Source: Pseudomonadota bacterium
GTDB lineage: Bacteria; Pseudomonadota; Alphaproteobacteria; Rhizobiales; Xanthobacteraceae
Length of the DNA: 6,785 nt
Direction of reading: 5' to 3'
NCBI GenBank assembly: GCA_023430245.1
Contig: JAEZBA010000104.1
Coordinates: forward strand, 1-6,785
The notes beneath the pieces were generated by a model. That model did not search any database. It was not told the DNA's origin and was given only the letters and a program-made list of their open reading frames with translations. Made by a program: the position numbers and the translations under genes. Positions 5,881 to 6,785 of the stretch are shown here, one piece after another. The first letter of the stretch is position 1; every line of letters begins with the position of its first letter.

Positions 5881-6360
5881 TCACTTTCCATTCCGCGCCT
5901 GCGCCACCGCCTCCACCGCATCGACGATCGCGTGATAGCCGGTGCAGCGGCAGAAATTTCCGGAGATATGCTCGCGGATGTCCTCACGGCTCGGCGTTTT
6001 GCCGTTCGCCAACAATTCTTGCGCGGTCAGAAGCATGCCCGGCGTGCAAAAGCCGCATTGCAGGGCGTTTCGCCGTTCGAACGCATCCTGCAGGTCGGCA
6101 ATCTCGCCGGAGTCGGACACGCCCTCGATGGTCTCTACCTTTGCTCCGTCGCATTGCACCGCAAGCATCAGGCAGCCGCGCACCACTTCGCCATTCACCC
6201 GCACGGTGCAGGCGCCACAGACGCCATGTTCGCAACCGACATGGCTGCCGGTAAGGCTCAGGTCCTCGCGCAGGAAATCGACCAATGACTTGCGCGCCTC
6301 GACGCGGGCGGTCATAGGCTCGCCGTTGACGGTGAGGCTGACGTCGTAGCTATGGCTCAT
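5881..6360 (-). CDS. Molybdenum hydroxylase, 2Fe-2S subunit (CoxS-like)
   Basis: A 159-residue protein, the normal size for this subunit, which relays electrons from the Mo centre to FAD. The N-terminal plant-ferredoxin-like domain holds the first cluster: Cys43, Cys48, Cys51 and Cys63 (C-x4-C-x2-C-x11-C). The helical C-terminal domain holds the second, nearer the Mo site: Cys102 and Cys105 in Q-C-G-F-C-T-P-G-M, and Cys137 and Cys139 in G-N-F-C-R-C-T-G-Y. All eight ligands are present. The domain begins with the usual V-N-G-E at 11-14. The ATG at 6360 overlaps the upstream stop codon as ATGA and is preceded by GGGAG seven bases away, so translation is probably coupled. The stop is one base from the large-subunit start. 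There is no signal peptide or Tat motif, so a cytoplasmic complex is expected. Confidence 0.95.
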   Translation of the reverse strand: MSHSYDVSLTVNGEPMTARVEARKSLVDFLREDLSLTGSHVGCEHGVCGACTVRVNGEVVRGCLMLAVQCDGAKVETIEGVSDSGEIADLQDAFERRNALQCGFCTPGMLLTAQELLANGKTPSREDIREHISGNFCRCTGYHAIVDAVEAVAQARNGK

Positions 6361-6785
6361 GCGCGCGCTCCCGCCAGTTGAGCGGCCACACGGCGGAGCA
6401 GCACGCCCGCGAGATGCATTTTCACGGCGCCGGTTTCCTGAATGTCGTCGGGCGGGTCGAGGTCGGAAGCGAGTGCGGCGACGGCTTCGTCGATCGAGCC
6501 TTTGGCGAGCGCGGCCTCCGCATGCTTTGCTCGCACGGGCATGAGTCCGACACCGAAATAGGCGAGCCGCACGTCCTTCAGCGATCCGCCATCGGCGCGC
6601 GCAGAAGCAGCCAGTCCGGCCAGTGCATAGTCGCCGTGACGGCGCGAGAGTTCGGCGAAGCCATAACGCATATCCGGTTTTGCGGCCGGCAGGCGGATAG
6701 CGGTCAGAACCTCGTCCGGGCCGATTGCGGTCTCGTACAGCCCCTTGAAGAAATCGTCGGCTTTCACCCAGCGGCCGCCACCCTT
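6357..6785 (-). CDS. Molybdenum hydroxylase, FAD-binding subunit (CoxM-like), C-terminal part (cut by right edge)
   Basis: The frame is open from the right edge to TGA at 6359-6357, giving the last 142 residues of a subunit normally about 270-290 long. The visible part starts K-G-G-G-R-W-V-K-A-D-D-F-F, the end of the FAD-binding domain. It continues into the CO-dehydrogenase flavoprotein C-terminal domain with L-S-R-R-H-G-D-Y-A-L-A-G-L-A, a hallmark of this family. The glycine-rich FAD motifs near the N terminus lie outside the window. The GTG at 6767 is an internal Val, not a start. This subunit passes electrons from the 2Fe-2S clusters to the external acceptor. It overlaps the CoxS-like gene by 4 bp (ATGA). 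The order FAD, 2Fe-2S, Mo matches the coxMSL arrangement. Confidence 0.92.
   Translation of the reverse strand, partial: KGGGRWVKADDFFKGLYETAIGPDEVLTAIRLPAAKPDMRYGFAELSRRHGDYALAGLAASARADGGSLKDVRLAYFGVGLMPVRAKHAEAALAKGSIDEAVAALASDLDPPDDIQETGAVKMHLAGVLLRRVAAQLAGARA

Noticed and set aside
4728..6254. 508-codon open frame on the plus strand
   Set aside because: It is antisense to the large and 2Fe-2S subunit genes, which have full family motifs. Long antisense frames are expected in GC-rich DNA with strong third-position bias, and the translation shows no recognisable domain.
3483..6785. Operon as a true (form I) aerobic CO dehydrogenase
   Set aside because: The large subunit lacks the AYxCSFR loop with its copper-binding Cys, so only the general Mo-hydroxylase assignment is supported.

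Overview
This is a high-GC window with the gene style of an alphaproteobacterium, most likely from the Bradyrhizobium/Rhodopseudomonas group. That placement is inferred from protein style (CoxMSL-like molybdenum hydroxylase, cyclase-family protein, PRC-barrel protein with a Sec signal) and strong G/C third-position bias; it was not tested by search. Seven proteins are recognisable, plus the first 23 codons of an eighth at the left edge. No rRNA, tRNA, CRISPR array, insertion sequence or phage gene is visible.

Left part (1-1274). A metallophosphoesterase gene starts at 69 and runs leftwards out of the window. It is divergent from a NUDIX hydrolase gene (194-640, plus strand) across a 124-bp gap. 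The NUDIX gene converges on an exported PRC-barrel protein gene (708-1154, minus strand). A GC-rich hairpin with a T-run oriented for the minus strand lies between them. Upstream of the PRC-barrel gene are a very strong Shine-Dalgarno sequence and two copies of a GGAAC-containing repeat that could be part of a stress-type promoter.

Middle (1275-3330). There are two minus-strand genes. One encodes a glutathionyl-hydroquinone reductase (Xi-class GST, YqjG/ECM4 type). The other encodes a cyclase-family (kynurenine formamidase/isatin hydrolase-like) metal-dependent hydrolase whose first metal ligand is altered. The gaps around them are 120-152 bp and show no obvious terminator.

Right part (3483-6785). 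A three-subunit molybdenum hydroxylase operon is transcribed on the minus strand in the order FAD subunit (cut by the right edge), 2Fe-2S subunit, molybdopterin subunit. The junctions are tight: a 4-bp ATGA overlap, then a 1-bp gap. Electrons from substrate hydroxylation at the Mo site would pass through the two 2Fe-2S clusters to FAD. The Mo subunit keeps the catalytic glutamate but has Q-Y-R-A-V-G-H where CO dehydrogenase has AYxCSFR and form II relatives have AYRGAGR. It is therefore unlikely to be a true CO dehydrogenase; the substrate is unknown. Together with the cyclase-family hydrolase and the quinone-acting GST downstream on the same strand, a catabolic role on an aromatic or N-heterocyclic compound is a reasonable but unproven inference.

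Most of the window is ordinary chromosomal content. The points most worth a second look are the variant active sites of the Mo hydroxylase and the cyclase-family protein, and the duplicated promoter-like repeat upstream of the PRC-barrel gene.
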